Under the pieces are notes generated by a model. That model saw only the letters and a program-made list of their open reading frames with translations. It had not been told where the DNA came from and searched no databases. A stretch of 64,000 nt of DNA, taken from Corella eumyota. Its lineage: Eukaryota; Chordata; Ascidiacea; Phlebobranchia; Corellidae. Location of the stretch: NCBI GenBank assembly GCA_963082875.1, contig OY720097.1, forward strand, positions 6,952,501 through 7,016,500. Reading direction: 5' to 3'. A program made the translations under genes and the position numbers. Below are positions 63,397 through 64,000 of the stretch, one piece after another. Position 1 is the stretch's first letter. Every line of letters starts with the position of its first letter.

Positions 63397-64000
63397 ATGA
63401 GTGATTCACGTTATTTTACAACCACCAAAAAGGGGGAGATTTATGAGCTGAAAGCTGATCTTAACAGCGACAAAAAGGACAAGAAAAAGGAGGCCGTCAA
63501 GAAAGTAATTGCCAGCATGACTGTTGGCAAGGATGTCAGTGCTCTGTTTCCTGATGTAATCAACTGTATGCAAACCGACAATCTGGAGTTAAAGAAGCTT
63601 GTTTATCTCTATTTGATGAATTATGCAAAAAGTCAACCAGATATGGCTATCATGGCTGTTAATACATTCGTAAAGGATTGTGATGATCCCAACCCTTTGA
63701 TTAGAGCACTTGCTGTCCGTACAATGGGCTGTATTAGAGTGGATAAAATCACTGAATATTTGTGTGAACCGCTTAGAAAATGTCTTAAAGATGAGGATCC
63801 GTATGTGCGCAAAACAGCAGCAGTGTGTGTGGCTAAACTTTACGACATCAACAACACCATGGTCGAAGATCAAGGATTTTTGGATGCACTCAAGGATTTG
63901 TTGTCAGATTCTAACCCAATGGTGGTGGCAAACGCTGTTGCGGCTCTTTCGGAAATCGGGGAATCATCAACAAGAGCTGCTGAACAGGTCAACTTCATGA
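63397..64000 (+). CDS. AP2B1/AP1B1: Beta-adaptin (AP-1/AP-2 beta subunit), 5' part
   Basis: Starts [20 protein letters not shown] and runs to the window edge (201 codons), still open. The match to human AP2B1/AP1B1 is near-continuous: [58 protein letters not shown] and [18 protein letters not shown]. This is the N-terminal half of the HEAT-like trunk. Invertebrate chordates often have one beta subunit serving both AP-1 (Golgi/endosome) and AP-2 (plasma membrane) clathrin adaptors. The visible part has no intron. The hinge with the clathrin box and the ear domain lie outside the window. Confidence 0.95.
   Translation, partial: MSDSRYFTTTKKGEIYELKADLNSDKKDKKKEAVKKVIASMTVGKDVSALFPDVINCMQTDNLELKKLVYLYLMNYAKSQPDMAIMAVNTFVKDCDDPNPLIRALAVRTMGCIRVDKITEYLCEPLRKCLKDEDPYVRKTAAVCVAKLYDINNTMVEDQGFLDALKDLLSDSNPMVVANAVAALSEIGESSTRAAEQVNFM

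Noticed and set aside
63589-63873. 94-codon antisense frame at the window end
   Set aside because: Fully antisense to beta-adaptin, which matches its family without a gap.

Overview
The window looks like nuclear DNA from a solitary tunicate, most likely Ciona. It is AT-rich with compact genes and many short GT-AG introns. The coding set is chordate: GMEB, carboxypeptidase E, cyclin H, ACADS, an IL-17 receptor, an NXPE protein and beta-adaptin. Tunicate-style tRNA-headed SINEs are scattered through introns and spacers. Exons were joined by hand from splice signals, phase and similarity to remembered families, so gene calls are firmer than individual splice sites.

Layout. 1-16.5 kb: a GMEB-type SAND-domain factor (+) in 14 coding exons, preceded by an orphan exon and an ACGT-rich promoter-like block. 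17.4-21.6 kb: a carboxypeptidase E (+). 22.7-27.7 kb: three tandem, intronless, broken copies of an SLC43-like transporter (-). 28.5-34.3 kb: two head-to-head type I membrane receptors with the same plan (C-type lectin domain, TSP1, one membrane helix, tyrosine-rich tail) but different tail motifs. 35.2-39.8 kb: a CD36-family scavenger receptor (-) with two possible C-termini. 40.4-43.3 kb: cyclin H (-) with SINEs in its introns. 43.7-44.9 kb: a young foldback/MULE-like element with 250-bp inverted arms, in the spacer shared by cyclin H and ACADS. 45.2-46.4 kb: an intronless ACADS (+). 47.3-48.4 kb: a SPEC3/STUM protein (-). 49.4-50.5 kb: a small three-exon gene (-) laid out like an antimicrobial peptide precursor. 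51.6-53.9 kb: an intronless IL-17 receptor (+). 56.2-62.0 kb: a broken and an intact NXPE gene in tandem (+). 63.4 kb to the end: the 5' part of a beta-adaptin gene (+).

No shared pathway links the whole window. Between 28 and 54 kb, however, several genes suit innate immunity: the paired lectin/TSP1 receptors, the CD36-type receptor, the candidate antimicrobial peptide and the IL-17 receptor. The best candidates for something undescribed are the receptor pair and the small cationic-peptide gene.
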